A stretch of DNA of 56,510 nt, taken from contig CAYTBT010000019.1 of assembly GCA_964436125.1 (NCBI GenBank), positions 1 through 56,510 of the forward strand, written 5' to 3'. Position numbers and translations under genes: made by a program. Below, piece after piece: positions 1-8,722 of the stretch. Positions within the stretch are counted from its first letter, which is position 1. Each line of letters opens with the position of its first letter. Under the pieces are notes generated by a model, which ran no database searches, had not been told where the DNA came from, and saw only the letters and a program-made list of their open reading frames with translations. This stretch comes from CAYRFF01 sp964436125 (GTDB lineage Bacteria > Bacteroidota > Bacteroidia > Chitinophagales > Saprospiraceae).

Positions 1-143
1 TGCTTGTATTCAAAGGCTTTTGTGCTTATCTTCAATTTCTAATGCATGATTTGGGTAATAGTAGTATCTCACACAAGTGTATTCTTTTTGACTTTTCATC
101 TGGCACAACAATCCCTGGCGGAGTATAGTGGAATGAAGTCTGG

Positions 144-1064
144 TCAGCGTCTATCCAGCTGGAACTTTATAGGTAGGTTGAACATGACTGCAACCGGTTT
201 TCCATGTCTACTACCCGGTATCCATCGGATGTTACGCTTATTCATAAGCTCAATAACGCGCTTGGCTTCCTTGCCCAATCCAGCTCCCGGATCCTTTATA
301 ATCTTAATGTCGGCGATTTTGCCTGTTTCTGTGACAACAAAGTGTATATATACGGTACCTTCTATATGCTTCCTTTTTGCAGCGAGGGGATAAGTGAGAT
401 TTCTTGAGATGAATCGGCTTAGCTCTCTCTGTGAACAACGATATTTACTGTCATTATCACCGGCTATATCCTCACAGCCGGGGAAACGGGGCATCTGCTC
501 AACTTGGCGAAAGACCTTAGTCGGCTTATCAGTGGAAGGCGTCGGATTTTTCTCACCTTTTAAGAGCGATTCTGCATCATCGAGAAGAGTGGTTTCATCC
601 TTTATTGTCTTATCCCGGATAAGTTCTTCATTATCGACAAGCTCATTTAAGTCAACTTCTTTTATCGTCGGTGGTGGAGGCGGTGGAGGTGGAGAAGATT
701 GAGGCATCGTCCGTGGTGGGGTAATTAACAATTCTTCCGGGATAGCAATTTCTTGACCTTGCATGGAGGAAGCATTGCTATAGTCGCTTGAACTCGTATA
801 GCTGAATGCGAGAATACATATAAGGAGAGAAACGACAAAGCCTACTTTTAAGAAAGAGCCGGAATAGGAGAAGGCATCAACCTCGGGATATTTTGTCCGC
901 GACTTTACCCGACTAAGATGCCGATCTTTTATACGCTGTGCGGATAAGTCTTTCAGCGATTCTTTCTTTATGTATCTCCGCATATACCATATCAGAAACA
1001 GGAGGATAAGAGCAATCCCTAGATATGCTATGATAATCTGACCGCCACTTAATTCAATTCCCAA
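144..1064 (-). CDS. Energy transducer TonB, with an extra N-terminal membrane segment
   Basis: TonB-family protein of 306 residues that should couple the inner-membrane proton-motive force to outer-membrane TonB-dependent receptors. The C-terminal TonB domain lies at about residues 210-304, with the LTYPLAAKR segment and the GTVYIHFVV beta strand typical of the family. A proline run (about 124-131) forms the periplasmic linker. Two hydrophobic segments are visible, at about 9-29 and 73-90. Canonical TonB has one, so the first is unusual. An internal Met at residue 28 would give a one-helix form. The start overlaps the vanZ stop by 16 bp, so it is the last gene of a gcvH-vanZ-tonB operon. Family assignment is firm; the exact start is uncertain. 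Confidence 0.9.
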   Translation of the reverse strand: MGIELSGGQIIIAYLGIALILLFLIWYMRRYIKKESLKDLSAQRIKDRHLSRVKSRTKYPEVDAFSYSGSFLKVGFVVSLLICILAFSYTSSSDYSNASSMQGQEIAIPEELLITPPRTMPQSSPPPPPPPPTIKEVDLNELVDNEELIRDKTIKDETTLLDDAESLLKGEKNPTPSTDKPTKVFRQVEQMPRFPGCEDIAGDNDSKYRCSQRELSRFISRNLTYPLAAKRKHIEGTVYIHFVVTETGKIADIKIIKDPGAGLGKEAKRVIELMNKRNIRWIPGSRHGKPVAVMFNLPIKFQLDRR

Positions 1065-1456
1065 AATCTGATCTTTTTTAAGAGTGTATTAAAAACAAGA
1101 AAGCCCAAGAGTATTCCGAGAAAATTGGCAATGATGTCATAGAAGTCAAAATGTCTTCCGGCATGCATTGCGTATTGCATTGCTTCTAGCAAAATGCTGT
1201 ATGCAAGGCAGAATACTGCTAGTGCTACCATGCGCCATCGCGATAAACGTACTTTCTTAAAGTGCCATAGCGATACTATTATGACGACAAAGATAAAGTA
1301 CATAGCTATATGAACGACTTTATCTATCTGAATATTTTCAATGAAACCCATTCGGGGAATATTGGAAGAGGGGATAAGGGATAATAATCCGATGAGGAGA
1401 ACCCATATTACGCTCCCATAAGAGAAAAGTAGCTTCTTTTTCTTCAGTGACTTCAA
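1049..1456 (-). CDS. VanZ-like family membrane protein
   Basis: Small integral membrane protein of 135 residues with four predicted helices (about 13-28, 45-62, 75-95, 110-126). It has the VanZ-family signature: an acidic residue in a helix (LLEAMQY), an AGRHFDFYDIIAN segment and a following Gly-rich helix (NFLGILLG). VanZ itself gives low-level teicoplanin resistance, but most homologues in Bacteroidota have no proven function and should not be read as resistance genes. It sits 48 bp downstream of gcvH and overlaps tonB by 16 bp, so co-transcription is likely. Confidence 0.85.
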   Translation of the reverse strand: MKSLKKKKLLFSYGSVIWVLLIGLLSLIPSSNIPRMGFIENIQIDKVVHIAMYFIFVVIIVSLWHFKKVRLSRWRMVALAVFCLAYSILLEAMQYAMHAGRHFDFYDIIANFLGILLGFLVFNTLLKKIRFWELN

Positions 1457-1504
1457 ATTCTGGATTTGCGTAAGCTATGAATAGCTCATAAAAGTAGATG
1501 AGGG

Positions 1505-1894
1505 CTACTCGATTAAGCTCTTATAGTCTTCGGCGCTGAGGAGCTCCTCAATTTCTGTCTCATCCGAGATGCGGATTTTAATAATCCATCCTTCTCCATA
1601 AGGATCGCTGTTTAATAAACCCGGATTATCCCCTTCATCTTCATCGATGGCTTCATTGAATTCAATAATCTCGCCGGATAATGGCATGAAAAGCTCTGAT
1701 GTTGTTTTTACAGCTTCAACAGTACCAAAAACCTCGTTTACATCCAGTGTCTCGTCGAGGGTATCAACTTCGATATAAACGAGCTCGCCTAGTTCACTCT
1801 GAGCATAATCAGTAATGCCTATAGTTGCGATATCACCGTCGAGCTTAACCCATTCATGCTCCTTGGTGTAGCTTAAATTTTCAGGTATATTCAT
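1505..1894 (-). CDS. gcvH: Glycine cleavage system H protein
   Basis: 129-residue lipoyl carrier of the glycine cleavage system. It shuttles the aminomethyl group from the P protein to GcvT and is reoxidised by lipoamide dehydrogenase. The fold is recognisable from residue 12 (EHEWVKL) through SELGELVYIEVD. The lipoyl-attachment lysine is Lys63 in the VEAVKTTSEL motif, followed by the MPLSGEI hairpin. Length is normal for the family. It is first in the gcvH-vanZ-tonB operon. A -7-like box with one mismatch (TACCTTGG) lies just upstream on the minus strand. gcvT (19.3-20.4 kb) and lplA (12.5-13.5 kb) are in the same window, but gcvP is not seen. Confidence 0.97.
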   Translation of the reverse strand: MNIPENLSYTKEHEWVKLDGDIATIGITDYAQSELGELVYIEVDTLDETLDVNEVFGTVEAVKTTSELFMPLSGEIIEFNEAIDEDEGDNPGLLNSDPYGEGWIIKIRISDETEIEELLSAEDYKSLIE

Positions 1895-2075
1895 ATTTTA
1901 ATTCCTTTGATTGAGAAACAATTTAAGATGCTTACCAAGGTAAGGAAAATTTTCCTTTTCCGGGGCTTATGTACGCTATTTCCTTTAAAGTAAGCGATAA
2001 TTTCAATTAAAGAGCGTTTATCTCGGATCAATCCGGCTTTTTAAGCACAAGTACCGGATTTTACCCTCTGAACTC

Positions 2076-3377
2076 TCATACATTTTCTTTAATCCAGTCA
2101 AATGTCACCGACTTCGGGCGTTCAAGTGGGAATCCTAGCGCTCTTGACCAGCATAGAGAAGCAAGGACACCCATTGCTCTGGACACACCGAATAGTACGG
2201 TATAGAAGCTATATTCCTTCAGGCCATAATGGACGAGAATCGCACCGGAATGCGCATCGACATTGGGCCATGGATTTTTTACTTTGCCTAGTGATTTTAA
2301 AATATCAGGCACGACCTCAAATAGTTCCCATACAATATTGATATAATCGTCATTATGGCCGATATATTTCTCTGCAAAGTTCTTCTGAGCAATAAAGCGT
2401 GGATCCGGTTGCCGTAAAACAGCGTGACCATATCCTGGGATTACTCTACCACGGGCAATAGTGCTGTTGACATAATCTGCAATCTGTTGCTTGGTAGGTT
2501 TTGTTGTACCCAGTGCTTCCACCATTCTGAAAATCCATTTAATGACTTCTTGATTGGCAAGTCCATGTAGTGGCCCAGCCAGTGCATTCATACCACCGGC
2601 TAGTGATAGATAGGCATCACTCAATGCAGAGCCTACTAAATGTGTAGTATGTGCGGAGGCATTTCCACCTTCATGATCTGCGTGGATTGTAAGGTAAAGC
2701 CGCATAAGGCTCTTAAAATCTTCTCCCGGAATACCGAGCATGTGAGCAAAGTTGCCTGCCCAGTCAAGCGACATGTCCTGTGAAATATGTTCCCCGCCGT
2801 GATAGGTCTTTCTATAAATATAAGCCGCTACCCGAGGTAATCGCGCGATTAAATTCATCGCATCTTCATAGGTCGCATCCCAATACTCAGTTTTATTCAT
2901 CCCTTCCGCATAACGCCGCGCAAATACACTAGATGTCTGCATCGTATTAATCGCAACGGTAAACTGTGTCATCGGGTGCGTGTCTTCAGGGAGTGCCTCG
3001 AGAACCTTGAAGACATGCTCAGGAACATTGGATCTATTCTTCCATTGATCCGACAGCCATTTTACTTGTTCTTCAGTGGGAATTTCATCAACAAGCATAA
3101 GCCAGAATAAACCCTCCGGCAGTGGTTCCTTGCCATTAGGCCCCTTGGGAAGTAATTCTCTGATTTCCGGAATACTATATCCGCGGAATCGTATTCCTTT
3201 TATCGGATCAAGTGCCGATGTCTGCCACATCATACTTTTCACACCACGCATTCCTCCCAGTACTTGCTTTAAGGATACCGTATCTACTTCCTTGTCGCCA
3301 TTTTCCTTGGCAAATTTTCCCAGCTCTTTTCCTACTGCTTGAGATTTTTCGTAAAATTTCTGCTTCAGCGAGTCCAT
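2076..3377 (-). CDS. gltA: Citrate synthase, eukaryote-like (type I) form
   Basis: Condenses oxaloacetate and acetyl-CoA to citrate, the first step of the TCA cycle. The protein has 433 residues. Catalytic residues are visible: His271 in GPLHGLANQE, His318 in VIPGYGHAVL and Asp374 in NVDAHSGAIL. The long N-terminal extension and the sequence around MRGVKSMMWQTS resemble mitochondrial citrate synthases more than the E. coli GltA hexamer, a form known in Bacteroidota. It is monocistronic here: gcvH starts 181 bp downstream and a divergent ppiD-like gene lies 516 bp upstream. No clear promoter was found for it. Confidence 0.96.
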   Translation of the reverse strand: MDSLKQKFYEKSQAVGKELGKFAKENGDKEVDTVSLKQVLGGMRGVKSMMWQTSALDPIKGIRFRGYSIPEIRELLPKGPNGKEPLPEGLFWLMLVDEIPTEEQVKWLSDQWKNRSNVPEHVFKVLEALPEDTHPMTQFTVAINTMQTSSVFARRYAEGMNKTEYWDATYEDAMNLIARLPRVAAYIYRKTYHGGEHISQDMSLDWAGNFAHMLGIPGEDFKSLMRLYLTIHADHEGGNASAHTTHLVGSALSDAYLSLAGGMNALAGPLHGLANQEVIKWIFRMVEALGTTKPTKQQIADYVNSTIARGRVIPGYGHAVLRQPDPRFIAQKNFAEKYIGHNDDYINIVWELFEVVPDILKSLGKVKNPWPNVDAHSGAILVHYGLKEYSFYTVLFGVSRAMGVLASLCWSRALGFPLERPKSVTFDWIKENV

Positions 3378-3893
3378 TTTATCTTCTTTATATCTGTTCT
3401 ATGATTTAATTTCTTGCATGCCCTTATTCCTTCATTAGCTTTCACAAATGCCTTCTCGCAATACTTAATCGAGATTGTTCAACGATGAATAAAGCTCTGC
3501 TACTTCCTTAACGGCACTTCCGGAATTCTGTTTAAAATGCAGCGCAAAGTAATAAAGAAATTCTCTTTTTTACAGGCTTTTGAAGGGCAGTTTTTATGAT
3601 TTTTTTTCGGAACAGCTTGTTCCTGGCTACTGCGTGCGGAAAATCGATAATTTTTCCGGCTTCTATCGTACAGGCGTTTAGACAGAGTACTGTTCCGGCA
3701 ACACTGTACTAGGGTATAATTTCAGTCCGATGTTGCCAAAAAGAATGGCTGATGATAATTTAACAAGAAATATTATTTGCTAAACCGAATTAATACCTTT
3801 ACTTTTGCACAATTATTTCAATAGATTAGAATAGGTGATTTATTTAATCTTGTCAGAATCAATTAACAATATATTAAAATTAAATTAATATAA
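3378..3893. other. 516-bp divergent intergenic region between gltA and the ppiD-like gene
   Basis: No credible ORF or RNA gene seen. The right end carries a good Bacteroidota promoter for the rightward gene (see 3776-3807). A small hairpin (GGAACA-GCT-TGTTCC) lies after a T run near 3600-3626, in the wrong order to be a terminator. The rest shows nothing I can name. Confidence 0.5.
3776..3807 (+). promoter_or_regulatory. Bacteroidota-type promoter of the ppiD-like gene
   Basis: TTTG at 3776-3779 is followed after 20 bases by TACTTTTG at 3800-3807, a full match to the -33 (TTTG) and -7 (TAnnTTTG) boxes used by the primary sigma factor of Bacteroidota. The start codon is at 3894, implying a leader of about 80 nt. 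Confidence 0.7.
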
Positions 3894-6011
3894 ATGGCGT
3901 TAATAGGCACTATTAGGAAGAATAGCTGGATACTTATTGTGTTGCTGGGTGTTGCTCTTGCAGCATTTATTGTAATGGATATCAGCGGTTCTCAGAATAT
4001 GGGAGGCGGAGACCAGTTTAATATGGGCTCGGTAAATGGAAAGGAAATCGATTACAGGGAATATCAGACGACGGAGCAGGTATTGTATAGCGGGAGTCAG
4101 AATGATATTTATAATACGCGAGAATTCTTGTGGAATTATTTTATAGAAAAGGAACTGCTTAATGAAGAGGCATCAGCGCTTGGTCTTACGGTGAGTAAGG
4201 ATGAGTTGCTTGACCTTGAATTTGGCAACAGACTTTCTCCGGTAATAAGGCAGCGTTTTATGAACCCACAGACGGGGCAAGTTGATCGAGTTCAATTAAA
4301 CAACATAAAGCAAGGGATTGAATCTGGTTCACTTCCGGCAAATATCCGGCCTTTCTGGGCATACCAAGAGAAGGAAATCATCAAGCTTAGATTACAGACT
4401 AAGCTGACCGGTTTAGTTGCACAAGGAATGTATATACCTACCTGGTACGTAGAGCAGCAGAACGACTGGAAAGCACAGACGGCTGAGCTTGCGTATGTGA
4501 AGGTGCCATTTGCTGAAGTGCAAGATGGAGAAGTGTCGGTAAGTAATGAGGAGATTAAGGCATATCTGGAAAAGCATGCAGATATCTACAGGAATGATGA
4601 AGAAACTCGAGTGGGAGAGTATCTATCTCTTGAAGTGAAGGCGACTTCTGAAGATAGCGCAGCGATATTCGATGCATTGGAGGCGAAGAAAAGCGCATTT
4701 GCGGAAGCGAGAAATGATTCATTATATGCGGTAAATAATGGTGGAGTTTACATTAATATTTATGCTACAGAGAAAGAAATGCCTGCCGGAATACCGGACA
4801 CTGTATTTAATATGCCTGTAGGGGCTATGTATGGACCTTATCAGAATGGGGTAAACTACGAAGTAGTGAAAGTCGTGGGGAAGATGACTGTTCCTGACTC
4901 AGTACATGCACGACACATCATAAGGATGGCAAGCCCGCAACAGCCGGATGCAGTCGCGCAAGCTACTCAATTGCTTGATAGTCTGAAAAATCTCCTCATC
5001 AATGGAGAAGCTAATTTTGATTCCCTTGCATTGCAATATGGACAAGATGGCACAAGAACTAAAGGCGGAGACCTGGGAACATTTTCACGCACTCAGATGA
5101 TACCACAATTTTCCTACCGCGTATTTTATGAAGGCGATGTGGGGGATTATATGGTATTTCAGACGAGCCAAGGTGTACATCTGGTGGAAATACTCGACAA
5201 AGTATATGAGACCAATAGCACCGGGGTTCAACTTGCTATAATTAGATCGCCGATTATCCCTAGTGAAAAAACTCAGAATGAGGTTTATGACTTTGCTCTT
5301 GAGCTTGTTTCTCAGAATAGAACACTGAGTGAACTAGAAAAAGCTTTAACAGAATATCCGGGGAGTAAGGAATTGCAAAAGACTGGGCCATTAACGGTGA
5401 ATAGCTATGTGATTAATGACTTAAATGATAGTGATCTGAGCCGTTCAATTGTTAAATGGCTTTATGAAAGCGGTACCGAAGTAGGTGAGGTGTCCTCTGA
5501 TATCTTCGTTAAAGGTCATCCGACTCTATATTACAATTCTGCCTTGCTTATCGTAGGCTTGAAAAGTGTTATTCCGGCCGGCTTGCCGACTGTAGAAGCT
5601 GCTCGTGACATTATTGTTCCTATCTTGAAAAAAGAGAAGAAAGGGGAGATGCTGAAAGAGAGATTGGCCTCAATGGATATGAATGCTGTTGCAAGCCAAT
5701 ATGCTACAGAAATCGATACCGTAAAACAAGTGACCCTTGCAAGTAATTCTGCTCCGGGATTAGGAAATGAGCCAGACTTGATTGCTGAAGCATTTACGCT
5801 TGACCAAGGTAGCGTATCAGAACCAATTGTAGGGAATAACGGTGTTTATATGGTGAAACTCCTTTCTAAGAATACCCTCACGACACCTGGAAATATCCCG
5901 GCATTGAGAAAGACGATAACCCAGCGATTGCAAGGAACGGTGGGACAAGGTTTAATGAATAGTATGAAAGAGAATGCGGAAATTGTCGATTATCGATCTA
6001 AGTTCTTTTAA
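3894..6011 (+). CDS. PpiD/SurA-like membrane-anchored peptidylprolyl isomerase (parvulin)
   Basis: 705-residue periplasmic folding factor. It has a short cytoplasmic N-terminus, one membrane helix (about 11-29), a SurA/PpiD-type chaperone region (about 45-330), then a parvulin cis-trans prolyl isomerase domain at about 336-440, beginning VHARHIIRM and containing KGGDLGTF. A second, more degenerate parvulin-like segment appears near residues 590-690 (GSVSEPIVGNNGVYMVKLL). The architecture matches PpiD proteins that help newly secreted proteins fold at the Sec translocon. It is alone in its transcript, with a good promoter upstream and a strong terminator downstream. Confidence 0.93.
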   Translation: MALIGTIRKNSWILIVLLGVALAAFIVMDISGSQNMGGGDQFNMGSVNGKEIDYREYQTTEQVLYSGSQNDIYNTREFLWNYFIEKELLNEEASALGLTVSKDELLDLEFGNRLSPVIRQRFMNPQTGQVDRVQLNNIKQGIESGSLPANIRPFWAYQEKEIIKLRLQTKLTGLVAQGMYIPTWYVEQQNDWKAQTAELAYVKVPFAEVQDGEVSVSNEEIKAYLEKHADIYRNDEETRVGEYLSLEVKATSEDSAAIFDALEAKKSAFAEARNDSLYAVNNGGVYINIYATEKEMPAGIPDTVFNMPVGAMYGPYQNGVNYEVVKVVGKMTVPDSVHARHIIRMASPQQPDAVAQATQLLDSLKNLLINGEANFDSLALQYGQDGTRTKGGDLGTFSRTQMIPQFSYRVFYEGDVGDYMVFQTSQGVHLVEILDKVYETNSTGVQLAIIRSPIIPSEKTQNEVYDFALELVSQNRTLSELEKALTEYPGSKELQKTGPLTVNSYVINDLNDSDLSRSIVKWLYESGTEVGEVSSDIFVKGHPTLYYNSALLIVGLKSVIPAGLPTVEAARDIIVPILKKEKKGEMLKERLASMDMNAVASQYATEIDTVKQVTLASNSAPGLGNEPDLIAEAFTLDQGSVSEPIVGNNGVYMVKLLSKNTLTTPGNIPALRKTITQRLQGTVGQGLMNSMKENAEIVDYRSKFF

Positions 6012-6565
6012 TTCATTATAAAGCCATAAGTTTATTTTAGGAAAGGTCGAGATGTTGAATGTGCATCTTGACCTTTTTTAATTGTATTGCCACCTTGATG
6101 TTATGACTGTCCATTACATTTTGGGAAGTGAATCGCTTCAGCACAGAGCCTGAATTATTGTCTATAGTTTATGCTTATAAGGTACACCGATTTTGGAGGA
6201 TATAAACTACTTGCGTTGTGTTTATAATCGACAATGCAAGGAATGCCTATCCAGCAGCTTTCATTCAATATCATCAAAAGTTTGAAGCTAGGTCTTTTAT
6301 GCGCATCTTGAGGGAAGTGATTAAATAAATATTCATCCTATGTTTCTAGTCAATTGCAATAGGAGAGTGTTAAACCTGGCTGATAATTATAAAAATAAGA
6401 TGAGTTGTCCCGCAATAAGCAATAGCTCTATTTCACCCGGATTGAATTTTCAGTACAGGATTCAAGGAGGCCTGACATAAGATAAAATACGCTTAAGATC
6501 TGGGCGGAATTCTTATTCCGGATACCGGTAAAAATGTCAGCATAGTTGAAAGCAAGAAGCTTAAA
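6012..6565. other. 554-bp intergenic region after the ppiD-like gene
   Basis: Lies between converging transcripts. It begins with the terminator at 6044-6080. I see no ORF with coding character, no tRNA and no clear repeat in the remaining ~480 bases. Confidence 0.5.
6044..6080 (+). terminator. Rho-independent terminator of the ppiD-like gene
   Basis: AGGTCGAGATG (6044-6054) pairs over 11 bases, with one G-T wobble, with CATCTTGACCT (6064-6074) across a 9-nt loop, and is followed by a T run (6074-6079). It begins 32 bases after the stop codon. Confidence 0.88.
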
Positions 6566-7543
6566 TCAGTTGATGCCGGGCTTCGATTGATTGTGTGGAG
6601 AGCCACTTCCTGATTTAATAAAGAACTCGACAAGCTTAGGTTCATAATCGAGATCCTTGATCCATGGGCTTTTCTGTGTGATATTTACGAGTAATTTATT
6701 ATTCTCGATAATTTTACTGGAGGCATCGACAGTTATTTTAAAGTCTTCTTTACTTACGCTATTGAACTTTGAGATAGGAACCTTGAATTTAAGTCTTATC
6801 TGATTAGGAAATACTTGAATGGAGGAGTCCTTTTTATTAATTATCTGTACGGGAGCATATAAGGTGTTTTCTGTATATTGTTCTATCGGGATAATGAGTT
6901 TAACCTGTTTTCTGCTGAGGCTTACGACACGAGAACGCGGTTTAACAAGGGAAATAACTTGTTGAACAGTATCCTTCAGTGCGGTATAAGAAACACTATC
7001 CGCTTCCCAACGGGTGATATTTTTAACATCGGAAGCAGGCCCTTTAATCCAGATAGAGTCGGGAGAAAGCTTCATTTGTCCTACGATATTATAATTAGGC
7101 TTAAAATCTACGGAAAGAAAGAGCATTACAGGTACTTTTTTGTACACAGCAGCCTCTTGTTTAATCTTAATATTCTCCGGACGCGTGTCAATTATATCGA
7201 GTTTTCCCAGTGGGCCATCGTTGACATAACGGTGCAGTTGCGACTGCGATATTGTCTGTTGCCTCGACTTGTCGAGGGCAATGTGGATAGTATCTGTTTC
7301 AATTTTTTCTTTACTTATACCGAGTAATTTCCACCCTTTGGAATTGACGACATAAACCACGGATTTAATCGGTGGAGCGGAGAATGCCATAGAATCCGGT
7401 TGCTCATAGACAACCGGGATTGCAATTTCCATGCTGTAACTCTCCGACATACGGTTAAGAAACCAAAATAATACAGCAAGCACCATACTTATGATGAGGA
7501 CGGCTCGATCTGAAATGTTAAAGAGGATATTCCGATCACTCAT
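6566..7543 (-). CDS. YbbR-like domain protein (CdaR-like)
   Basis: 325-residue protein with an N-terminal membrane helix (about 14-30) and an extracytoplasmic region of repeated YbbR-like beta modules, such as the SDSIWIKGPASDVKNITRWEAD-type stretch. In Firmicutes CdaR regulates the c-di-AMP cyclase CdaA. In Bacteroidota the family sits next to yajC and its role is not established. The start overlaps the yajC stop by 8 bp, so it is the last gene of DUF1573-yajC-ybbR. The coaE gene often found next in relatives is absent. Confidence 0.85.
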   Translation of the reverse strand: MSDRNILFNISDRAVLIISMVLAVLFWFLNRMSESYSMEIAIPVVYEQPDSMAFSAPPIKSVVYVVNSKGWKLLGISKEKIETDTIHIALDKSRQQTISQSQLHRYVNDGPLGKLDIIDTRPENIKIKQEAAVYKKVPVMLFLSVDFKPNYNIVGQMKLSPDSIWIKGPASDVKNITRWEADSVSYTALKDTVQQVISLVKPRSRVVSLSRKQVKLIIPIEQYTENTLYAPVQIINKKDSSIQVFPNQIRLKFKVPISKFNSVSKEDFKITVDASSKIIENNKLLVNITQKSPWIKDLDYEPKLVEFFIKSGSGSPHNQSKPGIN

Positions 7544-7838
7544 TTTTCTTTAAATGGTTTTCTGTCATTTCCTGAGAGATAGAGCCTTTTGTTACGGTGA
7601 TGAAAAGCTTATTGTCAACTTGGATTTTGACCGTAGAATCTTCTACTTTGTTGATGCGGCCTATAATTCCACTTGCCGTAACGACTTCATCCCCTTTGGC
7701 AAGGTCATTCATAAAATTCCTTTGCTTTTTCTGTTTCTTGGCTTGAGGGCGATAAATCAAGAAGTAAAAGATAGGAATCATGGCAAGCAGAGGCCATGAA
7801 GTCATCAATATATTGGATAATCCTGCTAAAAATATCAT
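7536..7838 (-). CDS. yajC: Preprotein translocase subunit YajC
   Basis: 100-residue accessory subunit of the Sec translocon (SecDF-YajC). It has one membrane helix at about 12-30, then the basic YRPQAKKQKKQ segment and the conserved cytoplasmic domain with GDEVVTASGIIGRI and KGSISQEM. Size and layout are typical. It starts 14 bp after the DUF1573 lipoprotein and overlaps the ybbR-like gene by 8 bp, so the three are one operon. Confidence 0.95.
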   Translation of the reverse strand: MIFLAGLSNILMTSWPLLAMIPIFYFLIYRPQAKKQKKQRNFMNDLAKGDEVVTASGIIGRINKVEDSTVKIQVDNKLFITVTKGSISQEMTENHLKKNE

Positions 7839-7852
7839 ACTTATCTATTTAT

Positions 7853-8371
7853 TCAGTTATTTTCTTCCTTTGCAACTGTTCTTCCGATGAGCTTGATAAC
7901 AGTTTTATTAGGTATTGTATTGCTTATGATAGTGATCGGTTTACTCTGTCGTCCGACGCGGTTGGTCGCATCAAATTTTACACTTATTTGCCCCGATTCA
8001 CCCGGCGCTATCGGCTCTTGAGGCCATTCCGGCACTGTGCACCCACAAGTTGATCGCGCATAGGATATCAAGAGTGGCGCCTGGCCGGTATTGGTAAATT
8101 TATATGAATGCCTTATGATCGATCCTTCTTCAGCGACGCCAAAATCATATACTTCCTCTTCAAATGTAATGATAGGCAACTGACTGCTGTCTATGGTTCC
8201 GTCATTTCTGATCGGATGACGCAGAATACTCTCTTCACTCTGCTTCTGTCCCGGAACGATCTTGTCCGCGCCCTCCTGAGCCGTTGCCGCTTGAGGTTCA
8301 TTGGCGCAAGAGGATAGACCGAGAAGAAGAATGAAGAACATGAGGTATTGAAAATATTGAAACTTTTTCAT
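7853..8371 (-). CDS. DUF1573 domain lipoprotein
   Basis: I place the start at the ATG at 8371 because it gives a clean lipoprotein signal: MKKFQYF, a hydrophobic core and the lipobox LGLSSC. A longer reading frame reaches 8392. Mature protein: a low-complexity spacer, then a DUF1573 Ig-like domain (FEEEVYDFGVAEEG..., ...STCGCTVPEWP..., ...IAPGESGQISVKFD). The function of DUF1573 is unknown. It is widespread in Bacteroidota envelopes and often lies directly upstream of yajC, as here. A -7 box lies about 60 bases upstream. Confidence 0.88.
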   Translation of the reverse strand: MKKFQYFQYLMFFILLLGLSSCANEPQAATAQEGADKIVPGQKQSEESILRHPIRNDGTIDSSQLPIITFEEEVYDFGVAEEGSIIRHSYKFTNTGQAPLLISYARSTCGCTVPEWPQEPIAPGESGQISVKFDATNRVGRQSKPITIISNTIPNKTVIKLIGRTVAKEENN

Positions 8372-8722
8372 CACTAATCTTTTATAAAGCACTGTCTTAA
8401 AATTTTTCTGTTTGAACCATTTGCTTTCGCAAATATATAAATATGTTTGGCTATTTTATGACATTTACCCCACATACAATAGCTTAAGGAAAAATTATTC
8501 AATTCCCGGAGCTTCCTCCATGAATAAACACCTTTTTTATGATGAGGAATATAAGCTATAGTCTCTCTTCTCCCACTGTATAAAAATACAGATACAATTC
8601 TTATGGTTACAAGGATAACGCTATTTCCCTCAAGAACATGATTTATTCCCACAATAAATTTCTAATAATTCTAAGCCCGGAGACCCGGAACTTACAGTAA
8701 GGAATACCCGGGATAAAGCAGG
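8372..8722. other. Intergenic region between kbl and the DUF1573 operon
   Basis: 351 bases. It holds the promoter of the DUF1573 operon at 8430-8437. A 92-codon leftward frame crosses the region (8374-8652), but it has no recognisable domain and overlaps that promoter, so I do not call it a gene. Confidence 0.5.
8430..8437 (-). promoter_or_regulatory. -7 box for the DUF1573-yajC-ybbR operon
   Basis: Read on the minus strand, TATATTTG followed by C, a perfect TAnnTTTG match about 60 bases upstream of the ATG at 8371. The -33 box is weak. A short inverted repeat (TTTGC-GAAA-GCAAA) overlaps the initiation region. Confidence 0.5.

Noticed and set aside
1..143. A gene at the left edge
   Set aside because: The short rightward frames here are antisense shadows of tonB; the edge itself shows no motif.
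3597..3630. Terminator for citrate synthase or the ppiD-like gene
   Set aside because: The hairpin's T run is on the wrong side for either transcript.
8374..8652. 92-codon leftward frame between kbl and the DUF1573 operon
   Set aside because: No domain, overlaps the operon promoter, and its composition looks like intergenic DNA.
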